This document shows positions 14,910-21,504 of a stretch of 21,970 bases of DNA, piece after piece. The notes under the pieces are model-generated. The model saw nothing but the letters and a program-made list of their open reading frames with translations, had not been told where the DNA came from and made no database searches. The stretch is from positions 1 to 21,970 of the forward strand of contig SLKL01000316.1 of assembly GCA_007134625.1 (NCBI GenBank), in the 5' to 3' direction. The position numbers and the translations under genes were made by a program. Every line of letters starts with the position of its first letter. The stretch's first letter is position 1. This stretch comes from Saprospiraceae bacterium (lineage in GTDB: Bacteria; Bacteroidota; Bacteroidia; Chitinophagales; Saprospiraceae).

Positions 14910-17447
14910 ATGAGATTTTATTTTGGGGTAGTATTTACATCATTATTGTTTTTTTTCATTGGTAATACTTCCAATGGCCAAACCGGCAACCTATCCGGGA
15001 TAGTGGTTGATGAATTAACTGGGGCCGCTGTAGATTTGGCTATTCTTCAGATAGAGGATACTAACGTTTTTGCTGAATCCGATGAGGGGGGTAGCTTTGA
15101 AATGGAAGTTCCGGCAAATGCATCCCTTGAGATTAGAGTCAGTAGGATAGGGTATAATTCTTTAGTGAAAACCCTGCCAGAATTTGATCCCGGGGAATCC
15201 AGAGCGGTAGTAATTTATCTGGTACCCATAGATGCTGATCTTGAAGTCATTGTGCGATCGGGTAGGATAGAAGAAGTGACTATGATACGTGAACGGGCAG
15301 AGGAGTTAAGATTGATTCCTTCCGTTTCCGGTAATTTTGAAAGTTTACTCTCGGGTATAGCACTCGGAACTTATGGAGGAACTGGAGGTGAGTTGAGTAG
15401 TCAGTACATTGTAAGGGGGGGGAATTACGATGAAAACCTTGTCTATGTCAATGACTTTGAAATTTACCGCCCACAATTAATCAGTACCTCCCAACAAGAA
15501 GGATTGAGCTTTCCCAATATTAATTTGATAAGAGATATTTCATTTAGTTCAGGGGGCTTTCTTCCAAGGTATGGGGACAAGATGTCATCAGTACTGGATA
15601 TTCGATATAAAGTTCCTACAGAGTTTAGACTTGGTCTTGAAGCGAGTATGCTTGGAGGTGGTATCCATATGGAAGGGAGTACGTGGATGGGTGATCATGG
15701 ACAAAATAAACTCAGGTACCTTGCAGGGTTTAGGTATAAAACCACTCGTTACCTTCTCGGTACACTAGATGTTACGGGTGAATATTCCCCTGATTTTTAT
15801 GATTTTCAAGCATATGTGACTTACGACTTCAACCCATCGCTTCAGTTGGGGCTGATTGGGAATTACAACAGGAGTATTTACACCTTTATCCCTGAGGAGC
15901 GGACTACAGCTTCGGGACTGGTAGATTTTGCATTGCAGTTGTCTTCCGTTTTTGAAGGAAGTGAATTAGATGATTTCGAGAATTACATGGGTGGTGCATC
16001 ACTAACCTGGGTACCCGAGAGAAATGAAAATCCGCTTTATCTAAAGTTTTTGGCGAGTGCTTTTCAAAGTGATGAGAATGAAACGACGGACATATTGGGA
16101 TTCTATCGTCTGGCTCAAATTGATACGGACATAGGAAGTGATAATCTGGGAGAAGAAATTGCTATCCTTGGAACCGGCACTCAACATCGATATAAAAGGA
16201 ACTTTCTGACCTTACGAGTGATGAATCTAAAACACAGAGGAGGTATTGAGTTCAATCAGCTGGGAGGCGAAAAAAGAAGTTCATCTAACTTTGTGGAGTG
16301 GGGCGCAGGATATAAAAGGGAGTATTTTAATGATTGGATCAACGAGTGGGAGCGTCTGGATTCAGCCGGTTACTCTATTCCCTACGATGGCAATGATGTG
16401 ACTTTGTTCTCTGTATTGAAAACAGAAAATTCTGAATATTCCAATCGTTTTGATGGTTTTATTCAAAATACTTACACGCTTGTAGATCACGGAAGCAGAG
16501 AGTGGCAAATTGCCGGAGGGGTGCGTTTTAATTATTGGGACCTCAATAATGAATTAGTGATTTCTCCTCGCCTGAGTACAAGCCTTAAACCACTAAATTG
16601 GGAACGGGATATGTCATTCAGGTTGAGTGCAGGCCTTTATGCGCAGCCGCCATTTTACAGAGAGCTAAGGCGTCCTGACGGGACTTTGAATTTTGATCTC
16701 AAAGCACAGCAATCCTTTCATTTGGTGGGTGGATTTACCTGGGATTTTGGGGAAAGGACCGGAAACCGGCGCAAATATCGATGGATAACGGAGCTCTATT
16801 ATAAAAACCTTTGGAACCTGGTCAGTTACGAGTTGGATAATGTGAAAATACAATACTCAGGAGAAAACGATGCCACCGGCTATGTAATTGGTATAGATAC
16901 AAGGTTGAACGGAGAATTTGTTCCGGGAGCGGAGAGCTGGATTAATTTATCTATTTTATCAGCCAGAGAAAAACTCGATGGGATTACGCACCTAAAAAGG
17001 GAACTCGGTGAACCCGAAGCACAGGAAGTAAGGGATGTGCCTCGACCATCTGATCAATTGGTTACAGTGTCTATCTTTTTTCAGGATTATCTGCCTCATA
17101 ATGAAAACTTCAAAATGCACCTCAATCTGGAGTTTGGAACGGGGCTTCCTTTTGGACTTAGGGATGACAACAGGGTTTTTAGAAATACTTACAGATATCC
17201 CCCTTATCACCGGGTGGACATAGGTTTTTCTTATTTGCTTTGGGATGAGAAAAACAGAGATAGCAGACCAAACAGTATTTTCAGGTCAACCCGGAGGGTA
17301 TGGGCAAGTTTGGAGGTGTTTAACCTAATGCAGGTTCAAAATGAGGCGAGTAAGACCTGGGTAAAAACTATTTTTCAAACACAGTATGCCATTCCTAACT
17401 ATTTGACAAGCAGACGGGTAAACCTCCGATTTCAGATTGATATTTAA
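14910..17447 (+). CDS. TonB-dependent outer-membrane receptor with carboxypeptidase-regulatory-like domain
   Basis: The 845-residue protein has a Sec signal (MRFYFGVVFTSLLFFFIGNT, cleavage near SNGQ). Residues about 25-110 are the beta-sandwich carboxypeptidase-regulatory-like domain (LSGIVVDELTGAAVDLAILQI, VSRIGYNSLVKTL). The plug follows at about 115-235, with SQYIVRGGNYDENLVYVNDF and FSSGGFLPRYGDKMSSVLDI as its typical turns. The rest is a 22-strand barrel. It would import a ligand by TonB energy; no SusD partner or pathway gene is adjacent, so it is not a SusC-type glycan receptor and the ligand is unknown. The opening DADLEVIVRSGR before the plug is where a TonB box is expected. The gap of 225 bases from rpe has the nested hairpin at 14696 and no clear promoter. 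Confidence 0.92.
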   Translation: MRFYFGVVFTSLLFFFIGNTSNGQTGNLSGIVVDELTGAAVDLAILQIEDTNVFAESDEGGSFEMEVPANASLEIRVSRIGYNSLVKTLPEFDPGESRAVVIYLVPIDADLEVIVRSGRIEEVTMIRERAEELRLIPSVSGNFESLLSGIALGTYGGTGGELSSQYIVRGGNYDENLVYVNDFEIYRPQLISTSQQEGLSFPNINLIRDISFSSGGFLPRYGDKMSSVLDIRYKVPTEFRLGLEASMLGGGIHMEGSTWMGDHGQNKLRYLAGFRYKTTRYLLGTLDVTGEYSPDFYDFQAYVTYDFNPSLQLGLIGNYNRSIYTFIPEERTTASGLVDFALQLSSVFEGSELDDFENYMGGASLTWVPERNENPLYLKFLASAFQSDENETTDILGFYRLAQIDTDIGSDNLGEEIAILGTGTQHRYKRNFLTLRVMNLKHRGGIEFNQLGGEKRSSSNFVEWGAGYKREYFNDWINEWERLDSAGYSIPYDGNDVTLFSVLKTENSEYSNRFDGFIQNTYTLVDHGSREWQIAGGVRFNYWDLNNELVISPRLSTSLKPLNWERDMSFRLSAGLYAQPPFYRELRRPDGTLNFDLKAQQSFHLVGGFTWDFGERTGNRRKYRWITELYYKNLWNLVSYELDNVKIQYSGENDATGYVIGIDTRLNGEFVPGAESWINLSILSAREKLDGITHLKRELGEPEAQEVRDVPRPSDQLVTVSIFFQDYLPHNENFKMHLNLEFGTGLPFGLRDDNRVFRNTYRYPPYHRVDIGFSYLLWDEKNRDSRPNSIFRSTRRVWASLEVFNLMQVQNEASKTWVKTIFQTQYAIPNYLTSRRVNLRFQIDI

Positions 17448-17487
17448 TGCCGACGGTTTTTTTACATCCGCTTTTTTTAACAAATCT

Positions 17488-17495
17488 TATATTTG
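17488..17495 (+). promoter_or_regulatory. Probable -7 element for the glycosyltransferase gene
   Basis: TATATTTG matches TAnnTTTG exactly and lies 28 bases before the TTG start at 17524. A T-run near 17456-17463 is in the right place for a weak -33 region, but there is no TTG there. Confidence 0.4.
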
Positions 17496-17523
17496 CACTT
17501 TGATCACCTTATAAATTTTTCCC

Positions 17524-18249
17524 TTGAGTAAGTCTCTTGTCATTATTCCAACATACAATGAAAGTGAGAACATCGCTAAGGTGATTTCTGCAGCGCTGAA
17601 CGCTGGTCCCGAATTTCATTTGTTGATAGTGGACGACAATTCACCGGATGGTACTGCTCAGATAGTGAAAGAAATGTCTTTTTCAGTTGGAGGTAGAATT
17701 TTTCTGCTCGAGCGTGAGGGGAAACAGGGACTTGGGACAGCTTATATTGCCGGTTTTAAGTGGGGCTTGAGCAGAGACTACGACTACATTTTTGAAATGG
17801 ATGCTGACTTTTCCCACAATCCCCTTGATCTGCCACGATTACTGAAGGTAGTGAGTTCAGGTGAGGGAGATTTGGCTATTGGTTCGCGCTATGTAAAGGG
17901 CGGAGCAATTGAAAATTGGCCTTTTATACGACACTTTCTGTCCTACGGGGCTTCACTATACGTAAGGATGATAACCTGGATGCCCATTAAAGATCCCACT
18001 GCAGGTTTTAAATGCTACAGTGCCGAGGTACTTAGGGCAATTGACCTGGACAAAGTCAGATTCATTGGTTACGCATTTCAGATTGAAATGAAATACAAAG
18101 CCTGGTGCAAGGGATTTAAAGTCAAAGAAATTCCGGTCACCTTTACAGATAGAATAGAGGGCTCTTCCAAAATGAGCAAAGCCATCGTTCGCGAAGCAAT
18201 ATTTGGCGTGCTTAATCTACGTTGGAGGAGAATCAGAGGTGATTTTTAA
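17524..18249 (+). CDS. Polyprenol-phosphate mannosyltransferase-like family 2 glycosyltransferase
   Basis: The 241-residue protein is a soluble-type GT2 enzyme like Dpm1/Ppm1. It starts SLVIIPTYNESENI, has IVDDNSPDGTA (36-45), the GKQGLGTAYIAGFKWGL segment, and the DxD-type metal site EMDADFSHNP (D93, D95). GSRYVKGG and DPTAGFKCY are further family landmarks. It would transfer a sugar, classically mannose from GDP-mannose, to an undecaprenyl or polyprenyl phosphate on the inner leaflet, for later use in glycan or protein O-glycosylation. There is no C-terminal membrane domain, as in short bacterial Dpm1 homologues. The start is TTG at 17524: a stop lies 12 bases upstream in frame and no ATG precedes the conserved strand. 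The sugar donor is inferred from family only. Confidence 0.88.
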   Translation: MSKSLVIIPTYNESENIAKVISAALNAGPEFHLLIVDDNSPDGTAQIVKEMSFSVGGRIFLLEREGKQGLGTAYIAGFKWGLSRDYDYIFEMDADFSHNPLDLPRLLKVVSSGEGDLAIGSRYVKGGAIENWPFIRHFLSYGASLYVRMITWMPIKDPTAGFKCYSAEVLRAIDLDKVRFIGYAFQIEMKYKAWCKGFKVKEIPVTFTDRIEGSSKMSKAIVREAIFGVLNLRWRRIRGDF

Positions 18250-18557
18250 ATTTTCAGCAAACTGGATTTATTGATTACCAAATAATTTGGAAAAGAAAAG
18301 ATGTGGCTCTTCCAAACGGTGTTAATAGAAGAAGTAAATCCTGAATTGTAGTTATCCTTTTTGAAACATTAAGCAATTAAGGTTCATTAAGAAGATTAAG
18401 ACCGATATCTGTACATTTACTAATGTGTCTTAACTTTTCTCGATTCCTTAATGGTTGTTTCTTTTAAAAAATTTGAAGTTTATATATCTAACCGGGAAAA
18501 CTAAATGATTTCAAAAAACGTTTTTAATTTTGTACGTAATTAATAACTTCTTGATTT
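18250..18557. other. Spacer with palindromic repeat copy A and the toxin-antitoxin leader
   Basis: No gene is seen in these 308 bases. They hold repeat copy A (18361-18456) and, near the right end, TAATTTTG at 18525-18532, an exact match to the -7 consensus 26 bases before the antitoxin ATG but without a TTG at the right distance. Confidence 0.5.
18361..18456. repeat. Palindromic repeat, copy A
   Basis: This 96-base stretch aligns without gaps to copy C at 20392-20487 with 81 of 96 bases identical by hand count. Its core (18367-18453, 87 bases) begins CATTAAGCAATTAAGG and ends CCTTAATG, so the ends are imperfect inverted repeats of each other and the interior is also partly self-complementary. 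Its left 37 bases (from 18356) match copy B at 19353-19389 at 34 of 37 positions. Confidence 0.8.
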
Positions 18558-18809
18558 ATGAAAGTAGTAAATTATACGGAACTTAGATTAAACCTGAAAC
18601 ATTGGTTGAATTCTGTTATCGATGATGTTGATGCTGTAATTATCAAGCGTAAAGATCAAAAGGACTTAGTTCTTATTTCATTAGAAGAATACAACGCGCT
18701 TAATGAGACCAATTACTTACTCTCCGGTAAGAATCGTCAAGTGTTGTTAGATTCTATTGCTGAAGCAGAAAAAGGAGAAAAGCAATTTAAGGAAATAGTT
18801 GAAGAATGA
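18558..18809 (+). CDS. yefM: YefM/Phd-type antitoxin
   Basis: The 83-residue protein has the Phd/YefM fold: MKVVNYTELRLNLKHWLNSVID is the N-terminal DNA-binding part, VIIKRKDQKDLVLISLEEYNAL is the dimer core, and the last 30 residues (from NETNYLLSGK, ending EKQFKEIVEE) are the toxin-wrapping tail. It normally neutralises the YoeB RNase and represses its own operon. It overlaps the toxin gene by four bases (ATGA), the standard arrangement for this pair. It appears full-length with nothing damaged, in contrast to the toxin. A TAATTTTG -7 element lies 26 bases ahead. It lies in a repeat-rich accessory island between copies A and B. Confidence 0.92.
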   Translation: MKVVNYTELRLNLKHWLNSVIDDVDAVIIKRKDQKDLVLISLEEYNALNETNYLLSGKNRQVLLDSIAEAEKGEKQFKEIVEE

Positions 18810-19033
18810 AGTTGGCTTGGTCAAACACAGCTTGGAATGACTATTTGTATTGGCAAAAAACAGATAAACAGAAGCTAAAAAGAATCAACATATTGATTAA
18901 AGATACGCTCAGAGATCCGTATGAAGGTATAGGAGGACCTGAAGCACTAAAGCACGATCTGAAAGGTTTTTGGTCGAGACGGATCGACAAAGAACATAGA
19001 TTGGTTTACAGATATTCAAATGAAGAATTATGA
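18806..19033 (+). CDS. yoeB: YoeB-type toxin, C-terminally truncated by an inserted element
   Basis: The reading frame encodes 75 residues, against 84 in E. coli YoeB, and matches that protein position by position without gaps: DYLYWQKTDK, INILIKDTLRDPYEG, PEALKHDLKGFWSRRID, EHRLVYR. The catalytic Glu46 and Arg65 equivalents are present. It stops after Leu75 exactly where a 180-bp fold-back element begins (TGA of TGAGTTCACTC is the stop), so the last nine residues with the His83 and Tyr84 equivalents are absent. YoeB is a ribosome-dependent endoribonuclease that needs that C-terminal end, so this copy should be inactive or strongly impaired. The family assignment is secure; loss of activity is inference. 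Confidence 0.9.
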   Translation: MKLAWSNTAWNDYLYWQKTDKQKLKRINILIKDTLRDPYEGIGGPEALKHDLKGFWSRRIDKEHRLVYRYSNEEL

Positions 19034-19210
19034 GTTCACTCCGAAAACCCTTTTCGTCATGAAAATGAGCGAAAAATTCAAGATCGAGGAAGAAGTTAAA
19101 ATATTCCGCAGGCGTAGCCTTAGCTACGTTGAGGAAAGATTTTATCTGATGACGAAGATATTGAATTTTGCAGCAATTTGTAATAGAAAGGGGTTTTCAG
19201 AGTGAACTCA
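19031..19210. mobile_element. 180-bp fold-back element (MITE-like) inserted in yoeB
   Basis: The element is one long imperfect palindrome: two 88-base arms (19031-19118 and 19123-19210) around a four-base loop. The outer 20 bases pair at 19 of 20 positions (TGAGTTCACTC then GAAAACCC), the apex CGTAGC/GCTACG pairs perfectly, and the middle pairs partly, with matching AAAATTCA and TAAAAT blocks. Direct repeats ATTA flank it (19027-19030 and 19211-19214), as expected for a 4-bp target duplication. It encodes no transposase; an open frame of 61 codons across it is a by-product. I cannot assign the parent insertion sequence family. Confidence 0.85.
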
Positions 19211-19214
19211 ATTA

Positions 19215-19243
19215 TTAATAGTAGCTTGTAGTACCACTACTGA
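19215..19243 (+). pseudogene. yoeB: Detached 3' end of yoeB
   Basis: Joined to codon 75 after removing the element and one ATTA copy, these bases read Leu-Ile-Val-Ala-Cys, matching LIAAC of E. coli YoeB. They are followed by TAC CAC TAC TGA (19232-19243), the Tyr-His-Tyr-stop end of the family, but one base out of frame. One base has been lost between Cys (19227-19229) and the Tyr codon where an Arg or Lys codon is expected. Confidence 0.8.
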
Positions 19244-19352
19244 TATATTAGAGCACCTAAATTCAATACTAGACCATTTAGAATTTTAAGGGAGGAACAT
19301 AAAAGATGGTTGATCCAAAATCTTCTGCCTCTTCTTTCCTTGATAGTATTCC

Positions 19353-19389
19353 CCTTTTTGAAACATTAAGGAATTAAGGATCATTGAGA
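19353..19389. repeat. Palindromic repeat, left-end copy B
   Basis: This 37-base segment matches the left end of copy A (18356-18392) at 34 of 37 positions in the same orientation. Beyond it the match stops, although GCATTAAGAAATA at 19394-19406 resembles an interior block of copy C read on the other strand. It lies just past the 3' end of the Rpn gene. Confidence 0.75.
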
Positions 19390-20385
19390 CCTTGCATTAA
19401 GAAATACTGATCTAAAGCATGAACTGGCTTAGACTTCTCTACCGTTATCTTTAAGGATTTTAATCACCTCTTTCTCGCTGATATTAGCAGCTTTTGCTAA
19501 TTGGGTAATTCCGATTCCATCATCGAACAAGGTTAGAGTCATTTCAATTTTTCCTTCGAGTTTTCCTTCAATTTTTCCTTTTTGGATTAATCTATCATAC
19601 GTAGTCATAACTTTATTTTTTATTGGTGCTGGGATGTTTTCAAAAACATTTGCCAATTCTTTCTCTGATATGTTAGTGATTTCAAAAATGTAAACGACAA
19701 TGAGATTTAAAAAGTTCGTGTATTTTTCATCAGTTGGGAATACTGATAAAATACGATTAAAATCCCTAACTGCGGATATTGGGTTTTCCAATAATTTTTG
19801 AGCAGTAATTGATGCAGCCAACATACTGTTTCGTATTGTACTTATTTGTTCATCCGATATTTCATTGAGCGCTATAAAAATATGCTTTAATCGCGGAACA
19901 TATTCAAGCACTGATTGAGGGTAGTTTTTATAAAGCTCTAATAGATTGGGTACGTCCCATTTTTGTTTTCCCTGATAATAAATTAGCGGTATAACCAATT
20001 CTAAGGTTTTCTTTTGCCTTATTTGTTTGAATAAATGGGAGAATAAATAATGTCCAACCTGAATGAGAACATATTTATCAGGGACAGATTTGTGCTCAAA
20101 AAGAAGGGATAGCTTTAATTTTTCCTCCTTACTTCCTTTTACTTCCAGTTCAAGAATTAAATCCGAAAAGTACTCCTTCATATCCTTCCCAAGGTAAGAA
20201 TCCTTTAGAACTTTCAGACTAGGTATGTTTAAGTCCCTTAATAAATTCTCAGGCAAAAACTCTTCGACAAAAGCCTGAGCTCGTTCAGGATCTGAAAAAG
20301 TTTCTCGTACAAATTTATCGTGAGGATTATGCACTTTCTTACCCATATGGTAAAGATATGGAAAACTTAGCTTAATACCTCAATG
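19364..20385. mobile_element. Putative Rpn-bearing mobile unit with inverted ends
   Basis: The unit starts CATTAAGGAATTAAGG (19364, within copy B) and ends CTTAATACCTCAATG (20371-20385), which pair as inverted ends at 13 of 15 positions. The same ends bound the 87-bp copies A and C. Between them lies a single gene, the Rpn-family nuclease. No target duplication is clear, so mobility is inference. Confidence 0.5.
19429..20346 (-). CDS. Rpn-family (YhgA-like) recombination-promoting nuclease / putative transposase
   Basis: The 305-residue protein belongs to the PD-(D/E)XK nuclease family once called transposase_31. It begins with NPHDKFVRETFSDPERAQAFVEEFLP, the family's hallmark, and carries the active site as YFSDLILEL (D62) and LLFEHKS (E84, K86), all present. 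IQVGHYLFSHL and LVIPLIYYQGKQKW follow in the usual order. The C-terminal part has the typical GKIEGKLEGKIE repeat (about 258-269), followed by a short helix-turn-helix-like end (ITQLAKAANISEKEVIKIL). E. coli RpnA-type proteins are magnesium-dependent DNA endonucleases that raise RecA-independent recombination; the cellular role is unsettled. The length is normal and the frame intact. It sits between inverted repeat ends, in an island with a disrupted toxin-antitoxin pair. Confidence 0.92.
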   Translation of the reverse strand: MGKKVHNPHDKFVRETFSDPERAQAFVEEFLPENLLRDLNIPSLKVLKDSYLGKDMKEYFSDLILELEVKGSKEEKLKLSLLFEHKSVPDKYVLIQVGHYLFSHLFKQIRQKKTLELVIPLIYYQGKQKWDVPNLLELYKNYPQSVLEYVPRLKHIFIALNEISDEQISTIRNSMLAASITAQKLLENPISAVRDFNRILSVFPTDEKYTNFLNLIVVYIFEITNISEKELANVFENIPAPIKNKVMTTYDRLIQKGKIEGKLEGKIEMTLTLFDDGIGITQLAKAANISEKEVIKILKDNGREV

Positions 20386-20391
20386 GTATTT

Positions 20392-20487
20392 TTGGAACAT
20401 TAAAGAATTAAGGTTGATTAAGAAGATTAAGATCGATATCAACATATTTCTTAATGTGCCTTAACTTTTCTTAATACCTTAATGGTT
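20392..20487. repeat. Palindromic repeat, copy C
   Basis: It aligns to copy A over 96 bases without gaps (81 identical). The core 20398-20484 is 87 bases, the same as in A. It begins CATTAAAGAATTAAGG and ends CTTAATACCTTAATG; reading the right half on the other strand gives an imperfect match to the left half. It lies 12 bases beyond the right end of the Rpn unit. Confidence 0.8.
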
Positions 20488-20966
20488 AATCTTTTTTAGC
20501 CATGAAGGGTTCAAGGCTCATGATGATTAAAGACGGATACATTTGCTGTATCATCCAATACTTCATCTATTCAAACACCATTTTACCACCCCAAACTCGG
20601 TTTTTCCATTTTTCCCCCACTTCTTCCCACCGGATTACCACCTTCGACCCAATTCCTATGTCAATGGGGATAATTTCTCCTATTTGAGACACACAAACAT
20701 GGTGTGAATATTCCCCCAATTTTCCAAAATATTTATATTGCATACTTTTATAATATGTAAATAGTTGGTTATATTTGCGCAACCTACAAAAGGCGTTTAT
20801 CCTACCTTAGACAGTATCTCTATTTCATATGGCCTGAGTATCTATACAAACTCCGTGCCTATTTCAATTATATAATCAAAAAAACTTTAATATGTAACTA
20901 ATTTGCTTACATAAGTGCTTTTTTCATTTTTTTTTCGGCTTAATAACTCCTGATATGGAAAAATTT
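20488..20966. other. Long noncoding stretch upstream of mraZ
   Basis: I see no convincing gene. A hairpin lies at 20498-20518 (AGCC-a-TGAA, GGG loop, TTCA-a-GGCT). A minus-strand open frame of 71 codons (20567-20782) has purine-rich composition but no recognisable domain, and a plus-strand frame overlaps it. The rest is AT-rich, with the mraZ control region at the right end. Confidence 0.5.
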
Positions 20967-20996
20967 TGGGGGAAATTGTGGTAAGATGTGGGAACT
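20967..20996 (+). promoter_or_regulatory. MraZ operator: three 10-bp-spaced boxes
   Basis: TGGGGGAAAT, TGTGGTAAGA and TGTGGGAACT follow head to tail at exactly 10-base spacing, the arrangement of GTGGG-type boxes bound by the MraZ ring. A fourth GTGGGAAA lies at 21030-21037, touching the mraZ start. The boxes overlap the -33 region of the mraZ promoter, which suits autorepression. Confidence 0.75.
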
Positions 20997-21009
20997 TATG
21001 TTACATTTG
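20976..21009 (+). promoter_or_regulatory. Bacteroidota-type promoter of mraZ
   Basis: An exact -7 consensus TACATTTG (TAnnTTTG) at 21002-21009 is preceded after 23 bases by TTG at 20976-20978. Transcription would begin near 21016, about 20 bases before the mraZ ATG. Confidence 0.6.
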
Positions 21010-21036
21010 AATCATAATTGAAAGACAAAGTGGGAA

Positions 21037-21504
21037 ATGCCATATTTTGGTGAATACGAATGTAAGCTCGACTCAAAAGGGCGATTGCGGCTTCCATCTC
21101 AGCTGATCAGGCAGATGGAGGGGAAGGGTACCTATGACTTTGTCGTTCACAGGGGGTTTGAGAAATGTCTCATGCTCTACGAAAAATCAACCTGGGATAA
21201 GATTGTCAAGGAGGTTGAAAATTTGAATGTCTATAATAAAAAGGAGCGCCAGTTTCTAAGGTATTTTTTCAGAGGGGCGACATTGATCTCTCTGGATAGT
21301 GCTGATCGGATTCTTTTGTCGAAAAGACAGCTTGAGGCGGCAGGAATTGATGGGGAGGTTATTCTTTCTCCACTTAATGACAGAATTGAAATCTGGTCTC
21401 CTGAAAATTATAATAAGATGCTGGCTAATGAGCCGGACGATCTATCGGATTTGGCTGAGGAGGTTCTCGGTCGCCCGAGTTTTGAAACAGATGAAAATGA
21501 GTGA
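21037..21504 (+). CDS. mraZ: MraZ transcriptional regulator of the division/cell-wall cluster
   Basis: The 155-residue protein has the two AbrB-like MraZ half-domains, each with its DxxxR turn: KLDSKGRLRLP (D12 to R16) and LDSADRILLSK (D86 to R90). YFGEYECKLDSKGRL at the start and IEIWSPENYNKML near the end are also typical. MraZ forms rings that bind tandem GTGGG-type boxes and represses its own promoter. Those boxes are visible directly upstream. The protein is slightly longer than the E. coli form (152). rsmH begins inside its last codons, so the two are coupled. The gene opens the conserved dcw cluster, which continues past the window. Confidence 0.97.
   Translation: MPYFGEYECKLDSKGRLRLPSQLIRQMEGKGTYDFVVHRGFEKCLMLYEKSTWDKIVKEVENLNVYNKKERQFLRYFFRGATLISLDSADRILLSKRQLEAAGIDGEVILSPLNDRIEIWSPENYNKMLANEPDDLSDLAEEVLGRPSFETDENE

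Noticed and set aside
14910..17447. SusC-type glycan receptor
   Set aside because: There is a carboxypeptidase-regulatory domain, but no SusD partner or glycan-degrading genes next to it, and the protein is shorter than typical SusC (about 1,000 residues).
19020..19205. 61-codon plus-strand open frame overlapping the yoeB end
   Set aside because: It lies almost wholly inside the fold-back element, including both palindrome arms, and shows no recognisable protein family.
19306..19377. 23-codon frame (starting MVDPKSSASS) preceded by GGGAGG
   Set aside because: The Shine-Dalgarno-like sequence is too far from the ATG (about 10 bases or more) and the frame runs into repeat copy B, ending in its TAA.
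20567..20782. 71-codon minus-strand open frame upstream of mraZ
   Set aside because: No recognisable domain or start signal, overlaps another open frame on the plus strand, and the purine bias alone does not show coding.
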